64,000 nucleotides of DNA from Myxococcus sp. RHSTA-1-4. Its GTDB lineage: Bacteria; Myxococcota; Myxococcia; Myxococcales; Myxococcaceae. Numbering within the stretch: the first letter of the stretch is position 1; the number at the start of each line of letters is the position of its first letter. Below the pieces are notes generated by a model that was not told the origin of the DNA, ran no database searches, and saw nothing but the letters and a program-made list of their open reading frames with translations. Where the stretch lies: positions 1 through 64,000 of the forward strand of contig NZ_JAIQDG010000019.1 of the NCBI RefSeq assembly GCF_020037125.1. The letters are read 5' to 3'. A program made the translations under genes and the position numbers. Below, one piece after another: positions 36,706 through 45,528 of this stretch.

Positions 36706-37989
36706 ATGGACGGACGCGGCACGCGGTGGGGCGAGGCGAAGCTGGACGGGAGCAAGGTGCTCCGCTGGAGCCTGCTGCACGCGGGCTCACTGGTGGGCGG
36801 AGCGCTGTGCTTCTCGTGGAGCGCGGTGGCGGTGTTCGCCGTGCTGACGGCGGTGACGATGTGCCTGGGCGTGTCGGTGGGCATGCACCGCGGGCTCATC
36901 CACCGCGCCTTCCGCGCTCCGCTCGCGGTGGAGCGCACGCTGGCGCTGGTGGGCGCGCTGGCCGGGCTGGGCGGCATCATCGGCATGAGCCGCATGCACC
37001 ACCTGCGCGACTTCCACCAGAACCAGCCCGAGCCCGACTGCCCGCCGTACTTCGGCTACCGCGACGGCTTCGCGTGCAGCATGGCGTACGCCCTCTTCCA
37101 CACGTGGCACCCGCGCGACGCGGCCGTGTACCCGCCCGTGGAGCCACGCGTGCTGGAGGACCCGTTCTTCCGCTTCCTGGAGCGCGCGGGGCTGTGGCTC
37201 CAGGTGCCGCTCGCCGCCGCGCTGTACGCGATGGGCGGCGCCGCCTGGGTGGCGTGGGGCGTGCTGGTGCGGCTGGCGCTCACGCAGGACGGCTTCTGGA
37301 GCGTCCACTACGTGAGCCACGTGGAGGGCGAGCAGCCCTATGAGCTGCCCGGCTGCGCGGAGCAGGGACGCAACGCGGGCTGGCTGGCGCTCGTGAGCAT
37401 GGGCGAGTCGTGGCACAACAACCACCATGCGTACCCGGGCTCGGCGCAGATGGGGCAGGGCTGGCGGCAGCCGGACCCGGGCTGGTGGGCGGTGCGCGCG
37501 CTGGCCGCGCTGGGACTCGTGTTTGACGTGAAGGCCATCGCGGACCTGCCGCTGCGCCCGGGGGCCCGCGCGCGGAGCGGCCGCCAGCCCCCCCGAGCGC
37601 CGTCACGGAGACCGGCGCCACGGTGGCCCGCGCTGCCTGCCGGTGTGACGGCGCCCACCCGAGCGTGCCGCTCAGAAGGCCCAGCCCAGGGACAGGGCGA
37701 CACGCTCATTCACGTACCAGGAGCGGTTCCGGCTCGACGACTCGCTCCCGGACAGACCCGCCTCGGGCGGCGGCGTGTAGTGGGTGGACGACCGAATGCT
37801 CTGGTACCGCGTCTCGACTCCCGCGCCGAGCTGGACCGCGAGCCCCTTTCCCACGACGGTGCTGTACCCGATGAGCGCGGTGCCTCCGACACTCCAGCCG
37901 CGCGATTCCGACTCGATGGACCACGGCGACTGGGGACCGCCACGATTGTCGAAGCGCTCCCACCTCCGGGTGAATTCGAGCTGCGGTGA
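36706..37989 (+). CDS. Acyl-lipid/acyl-CoA desaturase-like protein, probable C-terminal frameshift
   Basis: The open frame is 427 residues. The first about 290 form a membrane di-iron fatty acid desaturase: HRGLIH (His61-His66), MHHLRDFH (His98-His104) and HNNHH near residue 230 are the metal-binding His boxes, between hydrophobic segments. It would introduce a double bond into fatty acyl chains at the inner membrane. GGGGAG lies about eight bases before the ATG. After LPLRPGARARSG the sequence becomes Arg/Pro-rich and reads antisense through 318 bases of the convergent outer-membrane gene, which is unnatural. One base fewer in the C7 run at 37588-37594 would end translation at 37648 (about 314 residues). 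A sequencing error or real slippage is likely. Confidence 0.85.
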   Translation: MDGRGTRWGEAKLDGSKVLRWSLLHAGSLVGGALCFSWSAVAVFAVLTAVTMCLGVSVGMHRGLIHRAFRAPLAVERTLALVGALAGLGGIIGMSRMHHLRDFHQNQPEPDCPPYFGYRDGFACSMAYALFHTWHPRDAAVYPPVEPRVLEDPFFRFLERAGLWLQVPLAAALYAMGGAAWVAWGVLVRLALTQDGFWSVHYVSHVEGEQPYELPGCAEQGRNAGWLALVSMGESWHNNHHAYPGSAQMGQGWRQPDPGWWAVRALAALGLVFDVKAIADLPLRPGARARSGRQPPRAPSRRPAPRWPALPAGVTAPTRACRSEGPAQGQGDTLIHVPGAVPARRLAPGQTRLGRRRVVGGRPNALVPRLDSRAELDREPLSHDGAVPDERGASDTPAARFRLDGPRRLGTATIVEALPPPGEFELR

Positions 37990-38337
37990 CAGCCACAGCC
38001 CCTCCGGCGCGGTGCCTGTCAGGAAGAAGCGGGCCTGCGGCCCGGCGCCCACCACGTACGCGGAGCTGTCGCTCTCCGCTTCGGAGTCCAGCCTGTTGGG
38101 GTACTCGGAGCGGCCTCCCGCGCGGACGACGCCCGCCCTCACCCCCACTCCCACCATCACGCGCGGACTCACCACCCGCTCGCCTTGCAGCGCCAGCACG
38201 CCGAGCTGGCTCGGGTTGATGAGGATTCCCAGGACGGTGCGGCGCGCCTCGGGAGCCGCCGGTGTGGTACCCGCATCGTCGGCGCCCGCGGACGCGGAAA
38301 GCAGAACGGTCATCAACAGCGTGGAGATGTGCTTCAT
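37672..38337 (-). CDS. Outer-membrane beta-barrel-type protein
   Basis: This is 221 residues from the ATG at 38337 (GAGGGGGC upstream). The signal peptide MKHISTLLMTVLLSASAGA is followed by alternating amphipathic strands with small loops, for example VVSPRVMVGVGVRAGVV, SSAYVVGAGPQARFFL, WLSPQLEFTRRWERF, GWSVGGTALIGYSTVV and a C-terminal ERVALSLGWAF that ends in Phe, as barrel proteins do. About eight to ten strands fit. It probably sits in the outer membrane; no ligand can be inferred. Its 3' part lies antisense to the overlong desaturase frame, and the conventional barrel C-terminus argues that this gene is real and the desaturase extension is not. Confidence 0.82.
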   Translation of the reverse strand: MKHISTLLMTVLLSASAGADDAGTTPAAPEARRTVLGILINPSQLGVLALQGERVVSPRVMVGVGVRAGVVRAGGRSEYPNRLDSEAESDSSAYVVGAGPQARFFLTGTAPEGLWLSPQLEFTRRWERFDNRGGPQSPWSIESESRGWSVGGTALIGYSTVVGKGLAVQLGAGVETRYQSIRSSTHYTPPPEAGLSGSESSSRNRSWYVNERVALSLGWAF

Positions 38338-38541
38338 CGGTGAGAGCCCCCTCATGGGCGAATGGACCCGGCGGTCCGGATGTGCACGCCCCCCTTTGCA
38401 ACCCGCATGCACAACGGCTCACCCGAGGAGCACGAAGCACGCGCGGTGCCCCTTCCACGTCACCCTGTCATCCGAGCCGGGTGGCCATGTGACAGCCTGA
38501 CACCGGGCACCAGGACACGCGCGGGAGCGAAGCCCGGGGCC

Positions 38542-41500
38542 TCACAGCGTCAGCACGGCGGCCTCCCGGCGGAGCTGGAGCACGCGCACGTCGGGGTCCA
38601 CCACCCACCGCTCGGGCGGGAAGTCCGCGCGCACCGTCACCTCCGCCTTCTCCCCCGCCCCGAGCACCACCCGCGTCCTCGCCTCCCGGTAGTCCGGTGA
38701 CTGCGTGGCAGGCCCCTTCGCGGCCTCCTCCTCCGTCCGCTCCGGGAAGCGCTCGCCCTTCACCGCCGCCACCTCCACCGGCATGCGCCCGCTGCCCGCG
38801 TTCTCCACCATCACCGTGGCCACCCACTGCCCGCCCTCCTGCTTCACGCTCGCGCCGGACAGGCGGTACTCCGGCACGTGCACCTCGTGGAACCACTGCC
38901 GCACGAAGGCGTCGTAGGCCGCAGCGTCCGGAGCGAAGGGCCGCAGCGCCGCGGTGAAGTCCTGCGGCACCGGGTGGTCGGCGTCGTTCATGTACCGGCG
39001 CAGGAAGGCCTGGAGGCCCGCGTGCATCGCCTCGCGGCCCATCAGGTCCTCCAGCATCCAGAACACCCAGCCGCCCTTGTCGTAGAGGACGGTGTTGTCC
39101 CCCTCGCGCGTGTTGTCCAGCTTCACCAGCGGCTGCTCCGCGTCCACGCGCCGGTTCTTCGCGTAGCGCTCCTCCAGCCGCTTCGCGATTTCCATCCGCA
39201 CCGCCGGCCCCTCGAGCTGCTCAATCAGCTTCAGCGCCGAGTAGTGCGACGTGCCCTCCGACAGCACCTCGCCGCCGGGCCCCTCGCCGGGGATGAGCAG
39301 GTTGCCCCACCACTGGTGCGCCGCCTCGTGCGCGGTAATCAGCAGCACCGCGTTGGCCTTCGGCGTGCTCTTCGTCAGGAAGCCGATGCTCTCCGAGAAG
39401 GTGATGTTGGTGGCGAAGCCCTGCGCGTACGTGTCCAGGCCGGGGAACTCGGACAGCTTCAATTCCTTCCACGGGTAGGGGTGGAACCACTCCGAGTAGT
39501 ACCGGCGCGCCGCTTCCAGCCCGCGCTGCATCTGCGCCACGTTGTAGCCGTGCGCGGGGTGGTGGAAGACGGCCGTTCCGGCACCGCGCCGCACCGCCCA
39601 GCGTCCCGCGACGATGTTGAACATGCTCACCGGGTGGTCGCTCTTCCACACGCTCTCGCGGCGGCCGTCCTTCACCTCGTCACGCTCCAGCACGCCCACC
39701 GAGTTGAGCGTGTACTCCGCCGGGCCCGTCACCCGGATGCGCGTGGTGAAGGGAGTCCCCGTGCCCCATGCGGGCTCCGTCGGCCCCTCGTAGTAGTGGT
39801 CCGAGTACACGCGCGGCTCGTACTTGTTCTCCTTCTCGTCGATGCCGATGTCCTCCCGGTAGCCAATCACCGGCGCGAAGGAGGGATTGAAGGACGTCAG
39901 CACCACGCCAGACGGGAGGATGAACTCCTCCACCTCGCCGCCGTCCTTCGTGGCGCCGCGAGGGAAGCGGCCGTGGAAGTCGAAGCCCACGCGCACCACC
40001 GCGCCCGGCGGCAGGGGCGTCTTGAAGACATACAACCTGGAGCGGTCCTCCGGCGCGGCCTCCTTCCCGTCCACCGTCCAGCGCACGTCCTCCCAGTGGT
40101 CCCCGCCGGTGAGGGCGAAGGACTCCAGCGGCTTCTCGTGCCGGTTCACCAGCGTGTACGTGCCGCGCGTGCGGAACGCCCCGCCCTCGGGTTCCAGGTC
40201 CACGTCCAGGTCCACGTCCTGAATCGCGGGCCGCGGCGCGTCCTTCCACGTGGCCAGGTTCTTCTGCCAGTACTCCTTGGCGCGCTTCTTCGCCGCGTCG
40301 CCCTGCCAGCCCTGCCCCACCTGCACCGCCGCGCCGATGAGCGCCACCGCCGGCACCACCGCCCACGGCGACAGCCTCCACGCGCCGCGCAGCAGCCCAC
40401 CCGGCTTCAGCCGCTCCAGCGTGCTCACCGAGTCCGCCGCCCGCCGCCCATCCAGCCGCACCGCGAGCGCGGCGAAGAAGGCCGCCAGCCCCAGCGCGCC
40501 CAGCCGGTTGAGCACGAGCGCCGTCCTGTCCAGCTCGAAGGCCCCCAGGTCCGACCACCGCACCGAGCCCCACAGCGGCCAGTTCGTCGCCCAGCTCAGC
40601 TCGCCGCGCACCGCCGCGAAGCCGGTGAGGCACAGCGCCGCCAGCGCCAGTCCGTACGCGCCGAAGCGCCCACCGGCCACCGCGCGCGCCGCCAGCACGA
40701 AGCACGTCCACAGGATGAACGTCGGCACCAGCAGCAGGCCCCAGACGGCGAGGAAGGGCCCCAGCGCCACCGGCACCTGCCCCTGCGCGAGCTGCACCAG
40801 CGTCCCCGCCAGCCCCGCCGCCACGAGCATGGCCACGCCCACGACGCTGTTGGCGAGCGCCTTGCCCAGCAGCACCGACAGCGTGCGCACCGGCGTGGCG
40901 TCATGGATGGGCGCGAAGCCGGCGGCGCGCTCCCGCTCCAGCGACTCCACCGTGTAGAACATCAGCAGCAGGCACACCAACACGGACGCCTGCCCCATGA
41001 CGCGCACCGCGAAGTGGCCCGGGGAGACGAGCATCGGCGTGTCGAACGGGCCCAGCAGGTTGAGCGACTGCACCACCATCTGCAGGAGGATGATGGGCAC
41101 GAAGAGGTAGAGCCCCGGCTGCGACAGCAGGCCCCGCAGCTCCACGCGCGCCACGTGCCCCAGGCCGGACAGCAGCCCCGGTGCGCGCACGCCCATGTTC
41201 AGCGAGGCCAGGGGCACCTCATCTCGCACCACGCCCAGCGGCGTAGCGGGCGGCGCGTCCGCCAGCGTCTTCCCCTTCGCGGCCCGCACCGGCGCGCCCC
41301 GCAGCCCCCGCGCCACGTGGCGCACGCTCCACGCCACGCCGCCCAGGCCCAACGCGATGAAGCCCAGCCGGCTGAGGACGAAGAGCGCGTCCAGCCGCAC
41401 GCGGCCCGTGTTGTAGAACTCCACGCCCCGGTCCACCTTCACCCAGGTCTCGCTCAGCCAGCGGAAGCCCGACGGGTCCACCGCCATGAGGAACCGGTTC

Positions 41501-42147
41501 ACCCGCGCGTCCAGCCATCCGGGCGACCATTCCCAGAGGAAGAAGGCGCAGATGAACAGCATCACCACCGGCAGGAAGTAGACGAGCACCGGCCTCCGCG
41601 TCAGCTCGCCCACCGCGAACGCGGCGCCCGCGGTGAACACCAGCAGCGGCACGCCGAAGAAGAGCGCCGGGCGCAGGTAGTTGAGCAGCGACAGCGGGCC
41701 CCGGTACTCCGCGTTCTCCCCGGCGGGCACCCCGTGGTGGAAGAACACCAGGAAGAGCACCAGCGCCCCCAGCGCCAGCGCGTAGGTGCCCAGCACCGCG
41801 AGGAACTTGCCCCACACGTACTCGCGCGGCGTCAGCGGCGTGGTGTGGAGGATGGGGCCGATGCGCGCCTCGTCGTCCGCGATGACGCCCATGCCGGCGC
41901 CCACGGAGATGAAGAAGGTGTAGAGGAGGAAGGTGAGGAAGATGAGTGTCTGGGAGACGGCGAACTCGCTCGTCACCCACGCCTTCTGCCCGCCCACCTG
42001 GCTGGCCCCGGACTCGATGGTGACGTTGCCGGACGACAGGCCCCACACCACCAGGAAGGTGATGACCAGCAGGATGACGAAGAGCGGGCGGCGCACCTGG
42101 TGCGCCATCTCCGCGCGCACCACCGTGCCCAGCCGTTGCGCGTTCAT
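38542..42147 (-). CDS. ABC-2 permease fused to M1-family zinc metallopeptidase
   Basis: This is 1201 residues. Residues 1 to about 600 contain two sets of membrane helices with long loops, each like an ABC-2 permease (FVILLVITFLVVWGLSSG; LFFGVPLLVFTAGAAFAVGELTRRPVLVYFLPVVML; later LVPTFILWTCFVLAARAVAGG). After a last helix near residue 600 comes an M1 aminopeptidase module with HEAAH (His940, Glu941, His944) and a third ligand Glu964 in LSEGTSHY. That Glu is 19 residues after the second His, one more than the classical 18. The peptidase is expected on the periplasmic side. It overlaps the ATPase gene (ATGA), forming an ABC system. Comparable fusions are known in other bacteria, but their substrates are not. 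Role in peptide or protein export coupled to cleavage is inference. Confidence 0.93.
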   Translation of the reverse strand: MNAQRLGTVVRAEMAHQVRRPLFVILLVITFLVVWGLSSGNVTIESGASQVGGQKAWVTSEFAVSQTLIFLTFLLYTFFISVGAGMGVIADDEARIGPILHTTPLTPREYVWGKFLAVLGTYALALGALVLFLVFFHHGVPAGENAEYRGPLSLLNYLRPALFFGVPLLVFTAGAAFAVGELTRRPVLVYFLPVVMLFICAFFLWEWSPGWLDARVNRFLMAVDPSGFRWLSETWVKVDRGVEFYNTGRVRLDALFVLSRLGFIALGLGGVAWSVRHVARGLRGAPVRAAKGKTLADAPPATPLGVVRDEVPLASLNMGVRAPGLLSGLGHVARVELRGLLSQPGLYLFVPIILLQMVVQSLNLLGPFDTPMLVSPGHFAVRVMGQASVLVCLLLMFYTVESLERERAAGFAPIHDATPVRTLSVLLGKALANSVVGVAMLVAAGLAGTLVQLAQGQVPVALGPFLAVWGLLLVPTFILWTCFVLAARAVAGGRFGAYGLALAALCLTGFAAVRGELSWATNWPLWGSVRWSDLGAFELDRTALVLNRLGALGLAAFFAALAVRLDGRRAADSVSTLERLKPGGLLRGAWRLSPWAVVPAVALIGAAVQVGQGWQGDAAKKRAKEYWQKNLATWKDAPRPAIQDVDLDVDLEPEGGAFRTRGTYTLVNRHEKPLESFALTGGDHWEDVRWTVDGKEAAPEDRSRLYVFKTPLPPGAVVRVGFDFHGRFPRGATKDGGEVEEFILPSGVVLTSFNPSFAPVIGYREDIGIDEKENKYEPRVYSDHYYEGPTEPAWGTGTPFTTRIRVTGPAEYTLNSVGVLERDEVKDGRRESVWKSDHPVSMFNIVAGRWAVRRGAGTAVFHHPAHGYNVAQMQRGLEAARRYYSEWFHPYPWKELKLSEFPGLDTYAQGFATNITFSESIGFLTKSTPKANAVLLITAHEAAHQWWGNLLIPGEGPGGEVLSEGTSHYSALKLIEQLEGPAVRMEIAKRLEERYAKNRRVDAEQPLVKLDNTREGDNTVLYDKGGWVFWMLEDLMGREAMHAGLQAFLRRYMNDADHPVPQDFTAALRPFAPDAAAYDAFVRQWFHEVHVPEYRLSGASVKQEGGQWVATVMVENAGSGRMPVEVAAVKGERFPERTEEEAAKGPATQSPDYREARTRVVLGAGEKAEVTVRADFPPERWVVDPDVRVLQLRREAAVLTL

Positions 42148-43058
42148 CGCGCCACCTCACGGACCGGTGCCACGGCCTCGGCGGGCTCGCGCGTGTCCTT
42201 CATCAGCAGGAGGTAGGCGTCCTCCAGCGTGGGCGTCACGCGCTCGAAGCCCGGGGGCACGGCGCCGCCCGGCTCGTGAATACGCACGCGGTTGCGGCCC
42301 TCGAAGAGCACGGCCTGGGTGACGCGGCGGGTGCGCTGCAGCTCGGACAGCTCGGCGGCGGACGCGGTGCCCTCGAAGATGGTGCCCTGGATGGCGGCCT
42401 TCGCCTCGGTGGGGGACGTAATCGCCACCACGCGGCCCTGGCGGATGACGGCGAAGCGCGGGCACAGCATGGCCACGTCCTCGACGATGTGCGTGGACAG
42501 CAGCACCGTGCGCTCGTGGGCCACCTCCGCCAGCAGCCGGTAGAAGCGCAGCCGCTCCTCCGGGTCCAGGCCCGCGGTGGGCTCGTCCACGATGATGAGC
42601 TTCGGGTTGCCCGCCAGCGCCTGGGCAATGCCGAGCCGCTGCCGCATGCCACCCGAGTACTCCTTCACCTTCCGCTTCGCCGCGAAGGTGAGGTTGACGC
42701 GCTCCAGCAGCTCCGCGCACAGCTTCTTCAAGCCCTGCGGCGCGGTGACGCCCTTGAGTTCCAGCAGGTACAGCAGCATGGCCTCGCCCGTGAGGTACGG
42801 GTAGAAGCCGAACTCCTGCGGCAGGTAGCCCAGGTGCGGCCGCAGCGCCTCCGGATGGCGGACGATGTCCACCCCGTCCAGCGTCACCTCTCCGGAGGTG
42901 GGCTCCAGCAGGCCCGAGAGAATCTTCATCAGCGTGGACTTGCCGGCGCCGTTCGGGCCCAGCAGCCCGAACATCCCGCGCGGCACGTCCAGGTCCACGC
43001 CCCGGAGTGCGGAGACGGGGCCCGGGTAGACCTTCACCAGATTGCGGAGGGAGAGCAT
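42144..43058 (-). CDS. ABC transporter ATP-binding protein
   Basis: This is 304 residues. Walker A GPNGAGKST (about residues 34-42), Q-loop LPQEFGFYP, signature YSGGMRQRL, Walker B LIIVDEP and H-loop STHIVED are all intact. A C-terminal extension of about 70 residues follows, common in ABC-2 exporter ATPases. It powers the permease-peptidase encoded next, with which it overlaps by four bases (ATGA), giving coupled translation. The pair is most like export-type ABC-2 systems. The ribosome site is weak: the best purine-rich element upstream of the ATG is short. Confidence 0.95.
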   Translation of the reverse strand: MLSLRNLVKVYPGPVSALRGVDLDVPRGMFGLLGPNGAGKSTLMKILSGLLEPTSGEVTLDGVDIVRHPEALRPHLGYLPQEFGFYPYLTGEAMLLYLLELKGVTAPQGLKKLCAELLERVNLTFAAKRKVKEYSGGMRQRLGIAQALAGNPKLIIVDEPTAGLDPEERLRFYRLLAEVAHERTVLLSTHIVEDVAMLCPRFAVIRQGRVVAITSPTEAKAAIQGTIFEGTASAAELSELQRTRRVTQAVLFEGRNRVRIHEPGGAVPPGFERVTPTLEDAYLLLMKDTREPAEAVAPVREVAR

Positions 43059-43217
43059 GGCCCATGTACGCCTGGGACCATGCGGTCATTTCCATTTCCG
43101 CGCGCCACGGAACAGCCCGGCACGGTGCGGGGCGCGCCCCGGCTGTCAAACCCGGGTTCCAGACTCCGGGGGACATGGGCAGGGCCCAGGCCCGAGGGCG
43201 CTCAACAGCGCCTCGAG

Positions 43218-44627
43218 CTACGGGGCATCCTCAGGGCGATTCGCTGGACTCGAGGTGGGAGGGCGCGCGGGAGGAACGGAGGGCACATAGCATCCGCCCT
43301 CGTGGATGTAGCCCTCCTCCCCGCAGGTCTTCAGGTCCACGTTCAGCTTGATCCAACAGCCTCCATTGATGGGCACCTGCTCCTTGAGGGGACAGCGGCC
43401 GTTGGCATCCGGCCGCCGCTGGCCCGGGAGAGGCCTGGGAGGCAGGTCCACGGCGATGGTGGACCACGCAGAGGGGGCGCGGGTGAGAGGCACCGGGGCC
43501 GTCAGCACCGAGTCTCCGACGGCGACTGTGCCGCCATCCCTGCCCTCCTCGGGCGCTGAAGCCTGCACCGTCTCCGCCTCCTCTCCAGGATTCGCGCTCA
43601 GCATCCACCCAGCTCCCAGCGCGAGCGCGCCTCCGAGGCTGGCCGCCGTGAGCCAGGACCGCCTGGAGCGACTGGGAGGGTGACGCGGGACGTGCCGGGG
43701 AGCGGCCCGGGCCTCCACGGGCCGAGACACCTCCCGGACGAAGAGGGGCACATCCGCTTCCGGCCCCGCCTCGCGCACGGCGTGCTCCAGCGCCGCGGCC
43801 AGCTCGCGCGCACTTCCGCGTGCCTCGGGGCTCGCGGAGAGCATCCGGGTCGTCAGCGCACTCAACTCCTCGCAGCAGCGGGCGTTGACCGCTCGCACGG
43901 ACGGAGGCGTGGCTCCCTCCATGGACACGGCATCGGGCGCCGGATTCGAAGGGAAGGGGTACTCCCCGGTCACCAGTCGGTAGGCGGTGACACCCAGCGC
44001 GAAGACGTCATCCGCCGGCCCGGGGGCGTAGGGCACGATGGGCTCGCGCATGGGCAGCTGCACGGACCGCCACGCCTCCGGCGAACGGTAGGGCGGCGTC
44101 CCGGGCGGAAACGGCGGCTGCGTGAGCGTGGCGGCTCCAATGTAGTGCCCGGAGCTGAAGTCGGTGAGGAAGACCCGGCCGTCCGCCTCTCTGACGAGCG
44201 TGTTGTCGCCCTTCACGTCGCGGTGGACGCCGCCCGCTGAATGTGTCGCCTCCAGGGCCCGCGCGAGGCTGGCGAGGGCGTGGAGCACCTGCCGCGAGGT
44301 GGGCACGCGCTCCAGCGCCCAGTCATACAGCGACGCGCCGTCAGCCAGCTCCATCGCGAGGTACGGGTACTGTTGCCAGACGCCATGGTCCACGAGGCGT
44401 GGGACGTTGGGATGACGGAGGCGGGAGAGCAGCTCCACCTCCCGCGCGAAGCGCTCGTTGCGAGGGTGCAGGGCCAGCTTGAGGGCCACGAAGCCGCGGG
44501 GTACCTCCGCGCCGATGGCCCGGTAGACGGCCCCGTGGGCCCCCAACCCGCGCCGCTCCAGCACGCGCCAGGACCCCACCCTCGTCCCCGAGGGAAGGCG
44601 CGCCGGATTCAATGGGCCATACTGCAT
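43218..44627 (-). CDS. Membrane Ser/Thr protein kinase with DFS motif and Cys-containing extracytoplasmic tail
   Basis: This is 469 residues from the ATG at 44627. The kinase domain (about 18-290) has GLGAHGAVYRA (glycine loop), Lys50 in FVALK, HRD at 135-137 with Asn142, and SPEAW in place of APE. The magnesium motif reads DFSSG (156-160), with Ser where Gly is nearly invariant. After a Pro/Arg/Ser linker comes a single membrane helix (LTAASLGGALALGAGWML), then a Pro-rich segment and an extracytoplasmic tail with four Cys (GRCPLKEQ, GGCWIKL, KTCGEEGY, GGCYVPS). This tail occurs on several myxobacterial kinases in my recollection. Activity is uncertain because of the DFS change. A 15-bp palindrome lies about 50 bases upstream. 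Confidence 0.92.
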   Translation of the reverse strand: MQYGPLNPARLPSGTRVGSWRVLERRGLGAHGAVYRAIGAEVPRGFVALKLALHPRNERFAREVELLSRLRHPNVPRLVDHGVWQQYPYLAMELADGASLYDWALERVPTSRQVLHALASLARALEATHSAGGVHRDVKGDNTLVREADGRVFLTDFSSGHYIGAATLTQPPFPPGTPPYRSPEAWRSVQLPMREPIVPYAPGPADDVFALGVTAYRLVTGEYPFPSNPAPDAVSMEGATPPSVRAVNARCCEELSALTTRMLSASPEARGSARELAAALEHAVREAGPEADVPLFVREVSRPVEARAAPRHVPRHPPSRSRRSWLTAASLGGALALGAGWMLSANPGEEAETVQASAPEEGRDGGTVAVGDSVLTAPVPLTRAPSAWSTIAVDLPPRPLPGQRRPDANGRCPLKEQVPINGGCWIKLNVDLKTCGEEGYIHEGGCYVPSVPPARPPTSSPANRPEDAP

Positions 44628-44951
44628 GAGTGCCTCGCAAGGAGATGCGCGGTTCGCACCGCTCGCCAGGAGGCTACTCCCGGAGTAGGCGCGTGTCAGC
44701 GCAATCCCCCAGGTCAACGAGCTCCGTCGCGACGTACTCCCGCCGCGAAGGGTCGCGACATGCGCGGTCACGCACAGAGCCAACGTCCCCAACGTGCCAC
44801 CAACGCAGTGCGAGCCGTGCCGCCGTGACCGGGGGCCATGGTGTCATCTCCTGTCCAGAAGCCACTGAACGGCCTTGCAGCCCGAGCCCTGGTGCGCGCA
44901 GCCTCCCCGCCCCCACCCCCGCATGGAGCGGGCCCACCCCCAGGAGCAGCC
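44628..44951. other. Divergent promoter region with a 15-bp palindrome
   Basis: Between the leftward kinase and the rightward VOC gene. CTACTCC and GGAGTAG flank one base at 44674-44688, a perfect palindrome 47 bases upstream of the kinase ATG, suitable for a dimeric regulator. The rest is ordinary GC-rich DNA; open frames here do not look coding. Confidence 0.45.
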
Positions 44952-45407
44952 ATGCCCAAGGCGATTCCCGACGGCTATCACTCCCTCACGCCGTACCTCG
45001 CGCTGAACGACGCCACGAAGGCCATCGAGTTCTACAAGGCCGCGCTCGGCGCCACCGAGTTGTTCCGGATGCCAATGCCGAACGGAAAGGTCGGACACGC
45101 GGAACTGCAGATTGGCAACTCGCGGCTCATGGTGTCGGACGAGTTCCCCGAGATGGGCAGCAAGAGCACGAAGCAGTACGGCGGCTCACCGGTGGGGCTC
45201 TGCCTCTACACGGAGAACGTGGACGCGCTCGCCGAGCGCTTCGTGAAGGCCGGCGGCAAGGTGGTGCGACCACTGGAGAACCAGTTCTACGGCGACCGCT
45301 CCGGCCAGTTCGAGGACCCCGAGGGCTTCCGGTGGACGCTCGCGCAGCACATCGAGGACGTGTCGCCCGAGGAGATGCAGCGCCGCATGGCGAAGATGGG
45401 CGGATAG
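44952..45407 (+). CDS. VOC/PhnB-like (glyoxalase-fold) protein
   Basis: This is 151 residues. It has two beta-alpha-beta-beta-beta modules: SLTPYLALNDATKAIEFYKAALGA, AELQIGNSRLMVSDE, then GLCLYTENVDALAERFVKAGGKVVRPLENQFYGDRSGQFEDPEGFRWTLAQH. The pattern (tyrosine-rich start, GDRSGQFEDPEG) is that of PhnB/DUF1428-type VOC proteins. Metal binding and substrate are not established for this group. I start at 44952 (MPKAIPDGYHS), where GGAG precedes the ATG; the upstream extension is Pro/Ala-rich and non-homologous. A hairpin (45429-45466) follows closely. Confidence 0.93.
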   Translation: MPKAIPDGYHSLTPYLALNDATKAIEFYKAALGATELFRMPMPNGKVGHAELQIGNSRLMVSDEFPEMGSKSTKQYGGSPVGLCLYTENVDALAERFVKAGGKVVRPLENQFYGDRSGQFEDPEGFRWTLAQHIEDVSPEEMQRRMAKMGG

Positions 45408-45428
45408 CGCCGTCCTGCTGAATTCAAA

Positions 45429-45466
45429 CGCTCGCTCCTTGATACCCACGATGCGAGGAGCGAGCG
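45429..45466 (+). terminator. Hairpin downstream of the VOC gene
   Basis: CGCTCGCTCC (45429-45438) pairs perfectly with GGAGCGAGCG (45457-45466) across an 18-base loop, 21 bases after the stop. It lacks a T-run. It also lies just upstream of the lower-GC immunity gene, so it could mark an insertion boundary. Confidence 0.5.
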
Positions 45467-45528
45467 CTCGAAGCGTCCGAGGCTGGCATCTTCCCGCGGG
45501 TCGCTGGATTGCTGAACGGGAACGAGTT

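Noticed and set aside
37648-37989. C-terminal extension of the desaturase as a real domain
   Set aside because: Composition is antisense-like and overlaps a convincing barrel protein gene; a frameshift explains it better.
38878-42216. A 1112-codon frame opposite the ABC-M1 gene
   Set aside because: Antisense shadow with extreme Arg/His/Gln content; the opposite frame has intact zinc-peptidase and permease features.
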